From contig DEQQ01000051.1 of NCBI GenBank assembly GCA_002360455.1, positions 1-62,472 on the forward strand: a DNA stretch of 62,472 nucleotides. The letters are read 5' to 3'. The first letter of the stretch is position 1; every line of letters starts with the position of its first letter. Shown here piece by piece: positions 18,897 through 27,669 of this stretch. Position numbers and translations under genes: made by a program. The notes beneath the pieces were generated by a model. It saw nothing but the letters and a program-made list of their open reading frames with translations, was not told the origin of the DNA and made no database searches. The stretch comes from Saprospiraceae bacterium UBA3362. GTDB taxonomy: Bacteria; Bacteroidota; Bacteroidia; Chitinophagales; Saprospiraceae.

Positions 18897-19103
18897 CTAA
18901 AGTGGCAGGTCTGAAGTAGTTTGGAGACGTTTATTTAAGTTATTATGTCTTCTGACCTGCCAATCAAGTTTCAGCAATAAGCTGCTTGGTGCATTCATAA
19001 TGGGCTTTTTCAAAGTGTTTAAAAAATCTACTTTAGTCATAAGAAAATCGGAGAAATACCCTTCTTCCGAAGAAGACTCTTCGTTCAGTTCATTTCTAAC
19101 CAT
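18897..19103 (-). CDS. Possible small protein of 68 residues
   Basis: The frame starts MVRNELNEESSSEEG and continues YFSDFLMTKVDFLNTLKKP. An acidic, serine-rich start is followed by a basic C-terminal half. A GGAGG lies 12 bases before the ATG, unusually good for this genome. It has no cysteine, signal peptide or transmembrane segment. Its 3' end coincides with the inverted repeat at 18903-18962, which may be a structure in its mRNA. I do not recognise a family, and a chance frame cannot be excluded. Confidence 0.28.
   Translation of the reverse strand: MVRNELNEESSSEEGYFSDFLMTKVDFLNTLKKPIMNAPSSLLLKLDWQVRRHNNLNKRLQTTSDLPL
18903..18962. repeat. Imperfect 14-bp inverted repeat
   Basis: TGGCAGGTCTGAAG (18903-18916) is opposed by CTTCTGACCTGCCA (18949-18962): 13 of 14 positions pair, with one T-T mismatch, around a 32-base loop. 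No T tract follows immediately on either strand, so a simple intrinsic terminator is doubtful. Confidence 0.55.
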
Positions 19104-19385
19104 TTTTTATAATTTCCTCCATTTTCTATTTATAAATAGATTACACTACAATGATACACCACTCCGCAGAATTGCTGCCCACGATTTGAGCAACGCAAAT
19201 GTTTTTTAGAGTATCGCAGGAAAGAATAATTACGAACAATTTAGTACAAGGCCAAATCTGTAGATTCCAATAAATGGCAGTATATTGCAAGTCCAAAAGC
19301 GAACTTATTGAGTCCTTTTCGATATATATATCAATTTCTATTGCTGAAGAGCCAACATTCACACCGAAATAGCAATTTCCTGCTA

Positions 19386-22169
19386 ATGGGAATAGTCTTC
19401 CTATTGAGTTTTGGTCCCTATTTATCAGCCCAAAAGAGGACCATTATTAAACTTGGTGAGCCGGATCGAATATTTACAGATCATGATGGACTGATATCCA
19501 ATTCTTGTTATGGACTAACTCAGGATATGGATGGCTTTATTTGGATCTATTCAGAAAAAGGAGTAAGTAAATTTGATGGTCATAGCTTCAAAAATTATAC
19601 AATGACCAGCGGACTAATATCCAATAACATCTGGATGATGAGTGTTGACAGTATGAATAGAAAATGGCTGCATAGTCATGAAAAAAAATTTCAATACATT
19701 CTGGATGATAAAATCAATGATGGTATTCCCACTCCCCTTTATAAGGTAGCCTTATTAGTTCCTTACAACAAAACTCAACTGTACTCACTAGAATCGAATA
19801 GAAGATTGAACTACATCATAGAAGATAGTGGTTATTCGGGCCCATCTTCATTTAGTGTAAAAACACTGAATCCACAAAACAACATTTATACAATCAAAGA
19901 CTATCAAATCAACATTTCTTTCTTTGCAGATACTCTTAAAATAAATAATGTTAAAAATAAGAACAGTTGGACACTTACAACGGGAGGTGAGTTTAGGACT
20001 CCAACCTATATTAATGGTAAAATTCAAATCTCGCGACAAGAAGGTATTGATATTTTTTCAGAGAATCAAGATTGCATTTCTTATGAGTTTGATAAAAGCA
20101 TTCAAATCAATAGAGGAATGATTGATATGGATAACAATATTTGGATTGCCACAAAACAAAATGGAATCTACTTATTTGAATCCAATCACATAACAAAACA
20201 AAAAAGAATATGGCCTCATAATTTAAACTTGAATGAAAAAGTCAAGTTCGATTCTAAACATGGTTATTCAAATCCCAGTGATGAAATTTATGATTTTGAA
20301 CTGAATACGAGAAATTTAATAAAATTAATCAAAGCTCCCAATTGCAAATTTATTTCCAAAATAAAAAACAACTACCTCATCTTTGGATATTCATCCAATT
20401 ATATATTGGAATCGCCCAATTTCAATCAAAAAAAAGAGCTGCTTTTTTACTTTCTAGGAAACTCGGAACCCTTATTTATCTATACAACACAAAAATTTTC
20501 CGAACTGGATCTCTTAGGACTTTCAGCTCATGAAAAATCACTCAATCAAATCATCCATAGCAATAATGCTTGGAATATTAAAACCATATGGAAGTGGCAT
20601 ACCAGACCTATCTGGCTCGAAATTGAACCAGTCTCCAGAACCAGTTTCGTTTGTGTAGATCGAAAAATTTTTTTATTTGATTCCACTTTGACTTTAACAG
20701 ATTCATTTCATATCGACATTCCCAACATTAATTTGAGTCCAAGTTTATACAGTATTGATTTTAATAAAAAGGAAATCTATGTAAGCTCAAATGATGTAAT
20801 TTACAAAGTCTCAAAATACAACACCGAGAAAATACATGAGTTAAGGAATATATCAGGACTCAAAATTGCAGGAAATTTTTTGATCACCTTTAACAACAAT
20901 TGCTGCAATTTATTTGATGTCAATGCTTGTTCTAATGTAGAGATCTTTTGTAATGACAACAAAGAAGACGAAGTTTCAGGACGAATTTTGGATGCATTTT
21001 ACACCGACGATAGCCTGATTGTATTAAAACAAAATACGATTGAAACCTTCCATATCTCGTCAGAACCTAAGCAAAAAAATCATATCCAGCTTCATAATCC
21101 AAACTATGAATTTTGGTTTACTCACAACTACGATACCATCTATATCTCTACCGAAGACAGCATTAAAACGGTCGAACTTTCTTGCAGCATTTTGGACCCT
21201 AATTATGCAAATCACACAGGCTATAAATTCAAATTTCTGAATTCAACACAGTGGCAATATTCAGAGGTAAATAGAATTTACTTGGGTGAACTCCCGGAAG
21301 GAATTCATCAAATCCTGGTGGTAGCCTACGATAGAAATACCTTAGAAGAAATTTCAACCAAAACAATCTATTGTATAGTAAAAACACCCTGGTACAAATC
21401 CAAATTGTTCAAAATCTTTTTACTGATTTCGCTTTTAGGAGTTGTGGTTTATTTCACTCGCTACTTTATAAATAGAAGGTATAAGGAATTGATGAGAATT
21501 AATCAAGCTTTACTAGAAAATAGAAGCTTAAAATTAAAAGCCCTCGAAGCTCAAATGAATCCTCATTTTATATATAATTCATTGGGCGCGATTCAATCTC
21601 TTGTCCAAACACAGAACTACAGCAAAGCAGAGAATTATATAATAAAATTTTCTAAACTTCTGAGAATGTTATTGGATAGCTTAAGAAAAAATGAAGTCAG
21701 CCTGGAGAGAGAAATTGAGCATCTATCTCATTATCTTGAAATTGAAAAATTCAGATTCAATGAGCGTTTTTTATATTTTGTTGATGTGGACCCAAAGCTT
21801 GAACTTGAATCAGTATATATTCCCAATATGCTAATTCAACCCTTTGTTGAAAATTCAATAAATCATGGTCTTTTCCATAGAATCGAAGGAGCCGAATTAA
21901 AGCTGCGAATTTTTAAATCCAAATCCGATCTCTTTATCGAAATTTTAGACAATGGTATTGGCATAAAACAAGCTAAAGAAAAATATACTTCAAGCAGACT
22001 GGGGCATGAATCTCATGCTCTTAATATTATCAATGAAAAAATAGAGTTATTTAAAAATTTACATAATTATTTTATCAGCATCAATACGGAAGATGCTAAT
22101 CCCGACGACCCTATGTTTCCGGGAACAAAGGTGACCATTTGCTTTGAAAAAATATTAGATAATGAATAA
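19386..22169 (+). CDS. LytS-type sensor histidine kinase with propeller sensor domain
   Basis: 927 residues from the chosen ATG. Signal peptide MGIVFLLSFGPYLSAQ, then a large periplasmic region with two-component-regulator propeller repeats (DHDGLISNSCYGLTQDMDG, FIWIYSEKGVSKFDG), one transmembrane helix around residues 675-697 (IFLLISLLGVVVYFTRYFI), and a PF06580-type kinase domain. The phospho-acceptor is His about 727 in QMNPHFIYNSLGAIQ; the ATPase boxes are FVENSINHG and DNGIGI. It signals to the overlapping LytTR regulator. A TTG at 19308 would add 26 residues before the signal peptide and is less likely. The stimulus is unknown; propeller sensors of this kind often respond to extracellular glycans or envelope state. 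Confidence 0.9.
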   Translation: MGIVFLLSFGPYLSAQKRTIIKLGEPDRIFTDHDGLISNSCYGLTQDMDGFIWIYSEKGVSKFDGHSFKNYTMTSGLISNNIWMMSVDSMNRKWLHSHEKKFQYILDDKINDGIPTPLYKVALLVPYNKTQLYSLESNRRLNYIIEDSGYSGPSSFSVKTLNPQNNIYTIKDYQINISFFADTLKINNVKNKNSWTLTTGGEFRTPTYINGKIQISRQEGIDIFSENQDCISYEFDKSIQINRGMIDMDNNIWIATKQNGIYLFESNHITKQKRIWPHNLNLNEKVKFDSKHGYSNPSDEIYDFELNTRNLIKLIKAPNCKFISKIKNNYLIFGYSSNYILESPNFNQKKELLFYFLGNSEPLFIYTTQKFSELDLLGLSAHEKSLNQIIHSNNAWNIKTIWKWHTRPIWLEIEPVSRTSFVCVDRKIFLFDSTLTLTDSFHIDIPNINLSPSLYSIDFNKKEIYVSSNDVIYKVSKYNTEKIHELRNISGLKIAGNFLITFNNNCCNLFDVNACSNVEIFCNDNKEDEVSGRILDAFYTDDSLIVLKQNTIETFHISSEPKQKNHIQLHNPNYEFWFTHNYDTIYISTEDSIKTVELSCSILDPNYANHTGYKFKFLNSTQWQYSEVNRIYLGELPEGIHQILVVAYDRNTLEEISTKTIYCIVKTPWYKSKLFKIFLLISLLGVVVYFTRYFINRRYKELMRINQALLENRSLKLKALEAQMNPHFIYNSLGAIQSLVQTQNYSKAENYIIKFSKLLRMLLDSLRKNEVSLEREIEHLSHYLEIEKFRFNERFLYFVDVDPKLELESVYIPNMLIQPFVENSINHGLFHRIEGAELKLRIFKSKSDLFIEILDNGIGIKQAKEKYTSSRLGHESHALNIINEKIELFKNLHNYFISINTEDANPDDPMFPGTKVTICFEKILDNE

Positions 22170-22917
22170 TAAAATCAAATGCATTCTAATTGACGATGAG
22201 CAAAATCTCATTCAATCCCTGCTTTACATTTTTGAAAAAGATTTTCCGCAGGTCGAAATCTGCGGTACAGCCAATAACATAATTGCAGGAAAAAAATTAA
22301 TCGAAGAAAACGATCCTGATCTTGTCTTCCTTGATATCGCAATGCCTGTAGGCTCGGGCTTCGATTTGTTGGAGCAACTGTCAGAAATAAGATTTGAAAT
22401 TGTGTTTATGACTTCTTACCACAATTATGCATTAGAAGCCTTGAAATATATGGCCATGGCCTATCTTTTAAAACCGATAGACCCTCTTGATCTGCAAAAG
22501 GTGATTGAAAAAACACAAAACATGAAGAACCTGAGATATGACAACAGTCACTATAAAGCTCTACTTGAAAACTTAAATACTGCCCACGATACTCAGAATA
22601 AAAAAATTGTGATCCAGACCAGTGGAATCAATGAAATCGTTAATACCAAAGACATTATCCGCTTTGAAGGATCCAATAAGTACACCATTATTCACATTCA
22701 AAATGGAAAACCATTAATAAGCTCTTACAGCATAGGAAGATATGCAGCAATGTTAGAAGAATTGGAATTTTATCTCTGCCATAAATCCCATCTCATCAAT
22801 CTCAAACAGGTCACCTCTTTTGACCCAAGCTCAGGTGCTAAGATGACCGATGGATCCTATGCTCCTATTGCTACACGTAAATATCATGAATTTCTTATTA
22901 AAATAAAGAAATATTAA
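22162..22917 (+). CDS. LytTR family response regulator
   Basis: 251 residues. Receiver domain at residues 6-120 with acidic pocket (IDDEQ), phospho-acceptor Asp58 in LVFLDIAMPVGSG, and the switch residues in MTSYHNYALEALKYMAMAYL followed by LLKPID. A LytTR DNA-binding domain covers about residues 145-250 (GINEIVNTKDIIRFEGSNKY; FYLCHKSHLINLKQV). The start codon overlaps the kinase stop by 8 bases, so the pair is translationally coupled and almost certainly a cognate system. Targets are unknown; LytTR regulators in Bacteroidota often control envelope genes. The downstream gene is convergent with only 15 bases between. Confidence 0.93.
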   Translation: MNNKIKCILIDDEQNLIQSLLYIFEKDFPQVEICGTANNIIAGKKLIEENDPDLVFLDIAMPVGSGFDLLEQLSEIRFEIVFMTSYHNYALEALKYMAMAYLLKPIDPLDLQKVIEKTQNMKNLRYDNSHYKALLENLNTAHDTQNKKIVIQTSGINEIVNTKDIIRFEGSNKYTIIHIQNGKPLISSYSIGRYAAMLEELEFYLCHKSHLINLKQVTSFDPSSGAKMTDGSYAPIATRKYHEFLIKIKKY

Positions 22918-22932
22918 ACCAATAGATTGCCC

Positions 22933-23409
22933 CTATGAACAACATGAGCTGTTAGGACTACAACAGGTCTCTGTTTTGAGTATAAGCTCATTTAAATTAC
23001 GCTTAACTTTCTCGATAGGAATGCCGCATTGATCCTGTGCCAAACATGCAGTATTCATAGAAGTCAAATAAAATTTTCCATCATTGAATTGCAGTTGATA
23101 TTTACCAATAGTTTCTCTCTGATACTCGACCTCAATAGTCAGGTCCGGCAATTCTAACTTATCTACTGAGAGATTTACAATGGACAATAATTTGGAGGGT
23201 TGGAGTCTATGCCATACATCAATACTCTCCCACAATTGCATTGAAATAATCTTTTCGTCGCGAATCACTCCTCCACAATCAATAAACTTCTTACTGACCA
23301 AACCGATCTCCGTAATATGAAAATGCTTAGGAACCTGTTTCCCATCCGGTAGAATAAAAACCAATTCCGATAAGCTTTCTAATGATGATTTTAATTCTGA
23401 TAACAACAT
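22933..23409 (-). CDS. DUF6428 family protein
   Basis: 158 residues. The N-terminus (SLSELVFILPDGKQVPKHFH, then ITEIGLVSKKFIDCGG) and the late TACLAQDQCGIPIEKVK match what I know of DUF6428, a Bacteroidota family commonly encoded beside ArsR regulators in arsenic or metal gene clusters. The tail is cysteine-rich (TCCSPNSSCCS), suggesting metal or metalloid binding. It follows the ArsR-type gene by 10 bases in the same operon. Cytoplasmic; no signal peptide. Biochemical role unknown. No arsenate reductase or ArsB/Acr3 pump is present in the window. Confidence 0.78.
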   Translation of the reverse strand: MLLSELKSSLESLSELVFILPDGKQVPKHFHITEIGLVSKKFIDCGGVIRDEKIISMQLWESIDVWHRLQPSKLLSIVNLSVDKLELPDLTIEVEYQRETIGKYQLQFNDGKFYLTSMNTACLAQDQCGIPIEKVKRNLNELILKTETCCSPNSSCCS

Positions 23410-23419
23410 AATTTATAGT

Positions 23420-23746
23420 TTAACAACATTTAATTTTTGATAAATTTCCACATATTTTACTAAAATATTGGGTTAGCTTAGAAATGGTTTTCTCATCAAT
23501 GCAATAACAGATAGCAGTTCCTTCAATTTTGCCCTTGATCAAACCGACATTCTTCAATTCTTTTAAGTGCTGAGAAACTGTTGCCTGCGCAAGAGGAAGC
23601 TCATCCACTATATCTCCACAAATACAATCATCCTGTCTTAAGAGCATTTCAATGATGGCAATCCTTGCCGGATGACCCAAGGCTTTTGCTATGGAAGCCA
23701 TCTCATTTTGTTTTGCAGTAAAATTCTCTGTTTTCGTCAATCCCAT
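23420..23746 (-). CDS. ArsR/SmtB family metalloregulator
   Basis: 108 residues. A winged-helix repressor of the ArsR type, which leaves DNA when it binds a metal or metalloid. KALGHPARIAIIEMLL, then DDCICGDIVDELPLAQATVS and QHLKELKNVGLIKG form the helix-turn-helix and wing. The CIC of DCICGD sits where ArsR proteins carry the ELCVCD As(III)/Sb(III) site, and the C-terminus is KIKCC, giving more thiol ligands. Operon with the DUF6428 gene; a palindromic candidate operator lies just upstream (23763-23788). Arsenic or another thiophilic metal is the likely inducer, by inference. Confidence 0.92.
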   Translation of the reverse strand: MGLTKTENFTAKQNEMASIAKALGHPARIAIIEMLLRQDDCICGDIVDELPLAQATVSQHLKELKNVGLIKGKIEGTAICYCIDEKTISKLTQYFSKICGNLSKIKCC

Positions 23747-23762
23747 ACTTTATGAATAAAAC

Positions 23763-23788
23763 TATTTATTGCAATATTACGATAAATA
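23763..23788. promoter_or_regulatory. Candidate ArsR operator
   Basis: TATTTAT (23763-23769) and ATAAATA (23782-23788) form a perfect 7-bp inverted repeat with a 12-base spacer, 17 bases upstream of the ArsR-type start. Autoregulated ArsR repressors usually bind AT-rich dyads in this position. The region is AT-rich, so chance is possible. Confidence 0.35.
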
Positions 23789-23968
23789 TAAATACCCTAC
23801 TTTTTTTTAACTAAAAATTTTCATTTGTATTCATTGCCTTAAAAAAATCAAATAAAGAGCCAATGTAGAATAAGCAAAAGAGGGCCTTTGGCTCATTGTC
23901 TAAGGCAAAACCGGAATTACCCTAGAAATTTCCCAATAAACCTATAAATTTACAGTTCTGAAAAGCTT

Positions 23969-24949
23969 ATGGATATTCAAATACTATATCATCAATTGCT
24001 CAATGGAGATAGAAATGCTTTAGCTAAAGCGATCACTCTTGTAGAAAGCAACAAACCAGAAGATAAGATTGAATCCAAGCTATTGATGAGCTTCATCCAA
24101 CAATCATCTCAAACTAGTTTCCGGATAGGAGTAACAGGAACTCCGGGCGCCGGAAAAAGCACTTTTATCAATGCATTAGGAATGAATTTTATCCGGCAAG
24201 GATATAAAGTTGCCGTCTTGAGCATAGACCCGGGCTCCAGTATAAGCAAGGGAAGCATTCTAGGAGACAAAACAAGAATGGAGGACTTGGCTAAACAAAA
24301 AGAGGTTTTTATCAGACCTACAGCGGCTACGGATTATCTGGGAGGTGTTCACAGCTCAACTCAAAAGCTAATATCCCTCTGCGAAGCTGCCGGATATCAA
24401 AGGATAATCATAGAATCTGTTGGTGTGGGTCAATCCGAACATCATATTTCTTTGCTCTCTGATATGAGTTTGCTCATATTGGCTCCGGCAGGAGGCGATG
24501 ATCTTCAAGGCATAAAACGAGGAGTCATGGAATGGGCTGATTTAATTCTGATCAATAAAGCAGATGGCGAGCTCAAGGCAAAAGCTAAGCTTGCTGCAGG
24601 ATATATTTATTCTATCTTAGAGCTCCTCCCCAAAAAGTCGGATTGGAATGTAAAAGTGCTAAGCTGCTCTTCCGTCACTCAAGAGGGTTTAAGAGAAGTA
24701 TATGATGAGGTAGATCAATTTTACAAATGGATAAGTAAAAAACCTATTGATGAGTTAAGACAAGCTCAAGCCGCTCAACGTTGGCAAGAATTATGGCCTT
24801 CCACCTGCGCTCAATATCTAAAACAAGATCCTGATATTCAATATTATAGTAAAAAATTGGCCGATCAACTAAAAAATGGAGAAATATCCGAGTTTACTGC
24901 TGATGATTGCATGATTCGTTTTATTTTTGCAAGGGAAATTAAACAGTAG
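23969..24949 (+). CDS. meaB: Methylmalonyl-CoA mutase-associated GTPase MeaB
   Basis: 326 residues, the normal length. MeaB is a G3E P-loop GTPase that protects and reloads the B12 cofactor of methylmalonyl-CoA mutase. Walker A is GVTGTPGAGKSTF (Lys63), followed by the family strings SIDPGSSISKGSILGDKTRM, FIRPTAATDYLGGVHSS, the switch IIESVGVGQSE and the guanine-specificity motif INKADGE. Mutase genes are not in this window. It begins a plus-strand run of closely spaced genes that ends at 30384. Cytoplasmic. Confidence 0.95.
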   Translation: MDIQILYHQLLNGDRNALAKAITLVESNKPEDKIESKLLMSFIQQSSQTSFRIGVTGTPGAGKSTFINALGMNFIRQGYKVAVLSIDPGSSISKGSILGDKTRMEDLAKQKEVFIRPTAATDYLGGVHSSTQKLISLCEAAGYQRIIIESVGVGQSEHHISLLSDMSLLILAPAGGDDLQGIKRGVMEWADLILINKADGELKAKAKLAAGYIYSILELLPKKSDWNVKVLSCSSVTQEGLREVYDEVDQFYKWISKKPIDELRQAQAAQRWQELWPSTCAQYLKQDPDIQYYSKKLADQLKNGEISEFTADDCMIRFIFAREIKQ

Positions 24950-24959
24950 TAGTTTTTGG

Positions 24960-26699
24960 ATGAAGAAAATCGCAAGCCTATTTATTATAGCCTTATTCAG
25001 CTTTATACCCTCAACGCATAATAGTATTTCTGAACACTGTGTTTCGGCAGATCCAAGACATTTTAGCTTGAGTTCTCCGGTGAGATATCCTATTTCCATG
25101 ACCGGTAGTTTTGGAGAGCTGAGAAACAATCATTTTCATGCCGGTGTAGATATAAGAACAAATCGAGGTGAAGGAGGTGATGAAATATTGTCCGCTGCAG
25201 ACGGCTTCGTAAGCAGGATCAAAATAGATGGAGGTGATTACGGCAAATCTATTTTTATTGAACATGCCAATGGGTTCACTACAATGTACGCGCATTGTTT
25301 GGGATTCAGAGCCGATCTTGAATCTTATATTAAGAATGAGCAATACTCCAAACAAAAATTTAAAGTAGATGTCACTTTCCCTCCCGGTCAATTTCAAGTT
25401 AAAGCCGGAGACCATATTGCGTACATAGGAAATACAGGTGCAAGCAGAGGAGCACATCTTCACTTTGAATTAAGAGAAACCAATTCTGACAAAGTATTCG
25501 ATCCCCTTCTCTTTGGTTTGCCTATTACGGATAATATTTCTCCTTTATTAAGAAGAGTAAAGCTTTATGGATTTGATTCTTATGGAAATACAGTTTCTGA
25601 GCAAATTCAATGGAGCGCAAAAATCAATAAAAACTATACCATTTATTCTGTACCGGGAGATCTGTTTAGTGCCGGTGTGGATGCCTTAGATCGTTCTAAC
25701 AATTCTTGGAATTGGACAGGAATCAAATCGATCCAAATGCTGATCGATGGGGGATTATTCTATCATTACAATTCAGAACAGTGGTCACTCAATCAGACCA
25801 GAGATATCAATGCACACATTGACTATCCCTCCAAGCTTAAAGCGCAAGGACAGTTTCACCGGTGTTTTAAACTCGTAGGCTCAAAAATTGATGTATATCA
25901 AACCATACAAAACGACGGTATTTTCTATATGAATGACGGAGCAGTTCATAATGTTCAATTGATTATACAAGATGGTTCCGGAAATTCTTCCAAAGTTGAA
26001 TTTGGCATTAAAAAATCTGAATACTTCAAAAAAGAAGAACCCATTTCTACAACACCTTCATTGGAGTATAATAAATCTCATACACTACAATTTACCAACC
26101 AATCTTACATACTTTTTCCCGAAGGCTGCTTGTTTGAAAACATCCACTATAGCCAGGTTGATGAAACCAATGGATCAAGCAATGCTTTTTCAAATTGGAT
26201 TGGAATTAATCCCACGACAATTCCTCTTGCAGACTATATTGAAATAGGAATTAAACCGAATAAAGAACTTCTTTTGCCCGAACAAAAAGAAAAATGTTTC
26301 ATAGCACAAAAACGAGCCGGCGGTGCTTACGTCTCCATTGGAGGTGAATGGAACGGTGAGCACATGATTGCCCACTCCAAATATTTGGGTTCATTTGCCA
26401 TGATGTCGGATCTGGTAGCCCCATCCTTGAAACCTCTAGGGTTTAAATATAATATGAGTAAAAATAAGTTTATGAGCTTCCATGTTCAGGACAATGTGCC
26501 GGCAATTGTAGATGGTGATGAATTGGTTTGTGACGCCTTCATTGACGGACAGTGGATTCTCATGGATTATGATGAAAAAAGTCATACGGTAAAACATTAT
26601 TTTGAAGATTGGTTGATGAGTGGGAAACATGAGCTTCTCATTCGTCTTATTGATCATTGCAAGAATGTCAAAGAATACAATTATACGTTCGTTCGTTAG
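24960..26699 (+). CDS. M23 family metallopeptidase (peptidoglycan endopeptidase-like)
   Basis: 579 residues from the ATG at 24960, which opens a signal peptide (MKKIASLFIIALFSFIPS); an in-frame upstream start at 24927 would overlap meaB and is less likely. The M23/LytM fold is near the N-terminus with the complete zinc site: HAGVDI (His and Asp of HxxxD) and GAHLHFEL (HxH), plus YAHCLGF. The long C-terminal region of beta-rich repeats is unassigned and carries no recognised T9SS sorting domain. Expected periplasmic role: cleavage of peptide crosslinks in peptidoglycan. Starts 10 bases after meaB and overlaps no neighbour with this choice. Confidence 0.9.
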   Translation: MKKIASLFIIALFSFIPSTHNSISEHCVSADPRHFSLSSPVRYPISMTGSFGELRNNHFHAGVDIRTNRGEGGDEILSAADGFVSRIKIDGGDYGKSIFIEHANGFTTMYAHCLGFRADLESYIKNEQYSKQKFKVDVTFPPGQFQVKAGDHIAYIGNTGASRGAHLHFELRETNSDKVFDPLLFGLPITDNISPLLRRVKLYGFDSYGNTVSEQIQWSAKINKNYTIYSVPGDLFSAGVDALDRSNNSWNWTGIKSIQMLIDGGLFYHYNSEQWSLNQTRDINAHIDYPSKLKAQGQFHRCFKLVGSKIDVYQTIQNDGIFYMNDGAVHNVQLIIQDGSGNSSKVEFGIKKSEYFKKEEPISTTPSLEYNKSHTLQFTNQSYILFPEGCLFENIHYSQVDETNGSSNAFSNWIGINPTTIPLADYIEIGIKPNKELLLPEQKEKCFIAQKRAGGAYVSIGGEWNGEHMIAHSKYLGSFAMMSDLVAPSLKPLGFKYNMSKNKFMSFHVQDNVPAIVDGDELVCDAFIDGQWILMDYDEKSHTVKHYFEDWLMSGKHELLIRLIDHCKNVKEYNYTFVR

Positions 26700-26769
26700 A
26701 TCGGACTTTCTTAAATGGATAGTGGGATGGTATGATCATTTCAATCTCACCAAAACTAAACCAAGTTCC

Positions 26770-27258
26770 ATGGCTAAAGAGTTTGAACCTCAATTTAAGT
26801 TGAACATCGGGGAAACGGTGCCGGATTTTTTATTGCATTTTCAGGATGGAACCAATACCTCACTCCATCAAATTAAGGCCGAGTGGACGGTCTTCTTTTT
26901 CTACCCTCAAGACGATTCTCCCACATGCACAAAACAAGCATGCAATATACGAGATCATTATCAAGATTTGAACAAGCTCAATTGTCGAATTTATGGCATT
27001 AGTCCTGACGATGAAATGAGTCACAACAAATTTATTTCAAAATATCAACTGCCATTTCCTCTCATTGCAGACCATGATCAGAACATTGCTAAATCCTTGG
27101 GAGTCTGGAGCCGAAAAAAATTTATGGGAAAAGTTTATGACGGAATTCACAGAAGTTCTTTTATATTTGATGCAGATAAAAAATTAAAAGGGATAATTTA
27201 TCCTGTAAAAAGCGCCGTTCATCACGAGCAAATTCTAGAATTAATCAAATCTAAATAG
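26770..27258 (+). CDS. Peroxiredoxin, Bcp/AhpC-TSA type
   Basis: 162 residues. A thiol peroxidase that reduces hydrogen peroxide and organic peroxides. The peroxidatic cysteine is in FYPQDDSPTCTKQACNIRD, where the spacing of the second cysteine, CTKQAC, is the Bcp pattern; ISPDDEMSHNKF and PFPLIADHDQ are also characteristic. The ATG at 26770 gives the normal length; an in-frame ATG at 26665 inside the peptidase gene would add 35 residues and is less likely. Cytoplasmic. It lies between a peptidase and a small lipoprotein with no evident pathway link. Confidence 0.92.
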   Translation: MAKEFEPQFKLNIGETVPDFLLHFQDGTNTSLHQIKAEWTVFFFYPQDDSPTCTKQACNIRDHYQDLNKLNCRIYGISPDDEMSHNKFISKYQLPFPLIADHDQNIAKSLGVWSRKKFMGKVYDGIHRSSFIFDADKKLKGIIYPVKSAVHHEQILELIKSK

Positions 27259-27266
27259 TCCAACTC

Positions 27267-27638
27267 ATGAAACTCAATTTTTTCTCAAGCTTAATTTTAC
27301 TTTCAGCTTTTGCTGTTTTGCTCTCTTGCAATTCTTTAGATCGAGAACCCTATTTGTATTTTGGCAATGATAAAATTGTAGTACACTTCGAAAGAAATTT
27401 TACTGAAGATCAATTTAATCAGGTTCAAACAGAACTGAATAAAAGATCATACGAATTTAAAATTATCGAAAAAACTATGGACGGATCAAGGATCAATAAA
27501 CTCAGTATTCAAATTCTTAAAGATGGTAAACCTATTGGTGAAGCTAATTCAAACTTTGTAAATTTAAGGGCCAAAAAATTTGGATTTATTATAGAATTTT
27601 CGCCGGATGGAGACCGGTTTATGATAGGAGATCTTTGA
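27267..27638 (+). CDS. Small lipoprotein of unknown function
   Basis: 123 residues with a lipoprotein signal (FAVLLSC, Cys21). The mature part is an alpha/beta mixture; NFTEDQFNQVQTELNKRSYE and LSIQILKDGKPIG, with the close FGFIIEFSPDGDRFMIG, vaguely recall a C-terminal module seen in Bacteroidota BlaR1/M56-type proteins. That resemblance is from memory and weak. It begins 8 bases after the peroxiredoxin gene, so the two are probably cotranscribed. Location: membrane-anchored in the periplasm or on the surface. Confidence 0.75.
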   Translation: MKLNFFSSLILLSAFAVLLSCNSLDREPYLYFGNDKIVVHFERNFTEDQFNQVQTELNKRSYEFKIIEKTMDGSRINKLSIQILKDGKPIGEANSNFVNLRAKKFGFIIEFSPDGDRFMIGDL

Positions 27639-27669
27639 TTGCTGTTGATTTTTTTTCAAGCCTTAAAAA

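Larger units (their letters stand above)
18474..19385. other. Long intergenic region
   Basis: About 900 bases without a well-supported gene, between divergently transcribed genes. It holds a possible 68-codon frame on the minus strand (18897-19103), a 14-bp imperfect inverted repeat (18903-18916 with 18949-18962), and a shorter inverted repeat TTGTTGGA/TCCAACAA (18600-18607 with 18631-18638). No tRNA, known riboswitch or insertion sequence ends were recognised. Confidence 0.5.

Noticed and set aside
26620..26769. Upstream extension of the peroxiredoxin into the peptidase gene
   Set aside because: The extra 50 residues are not part of the peroxiredoxin fold and overlap the end of the peptidase gene; the ATG at 26770 gives the normal length.
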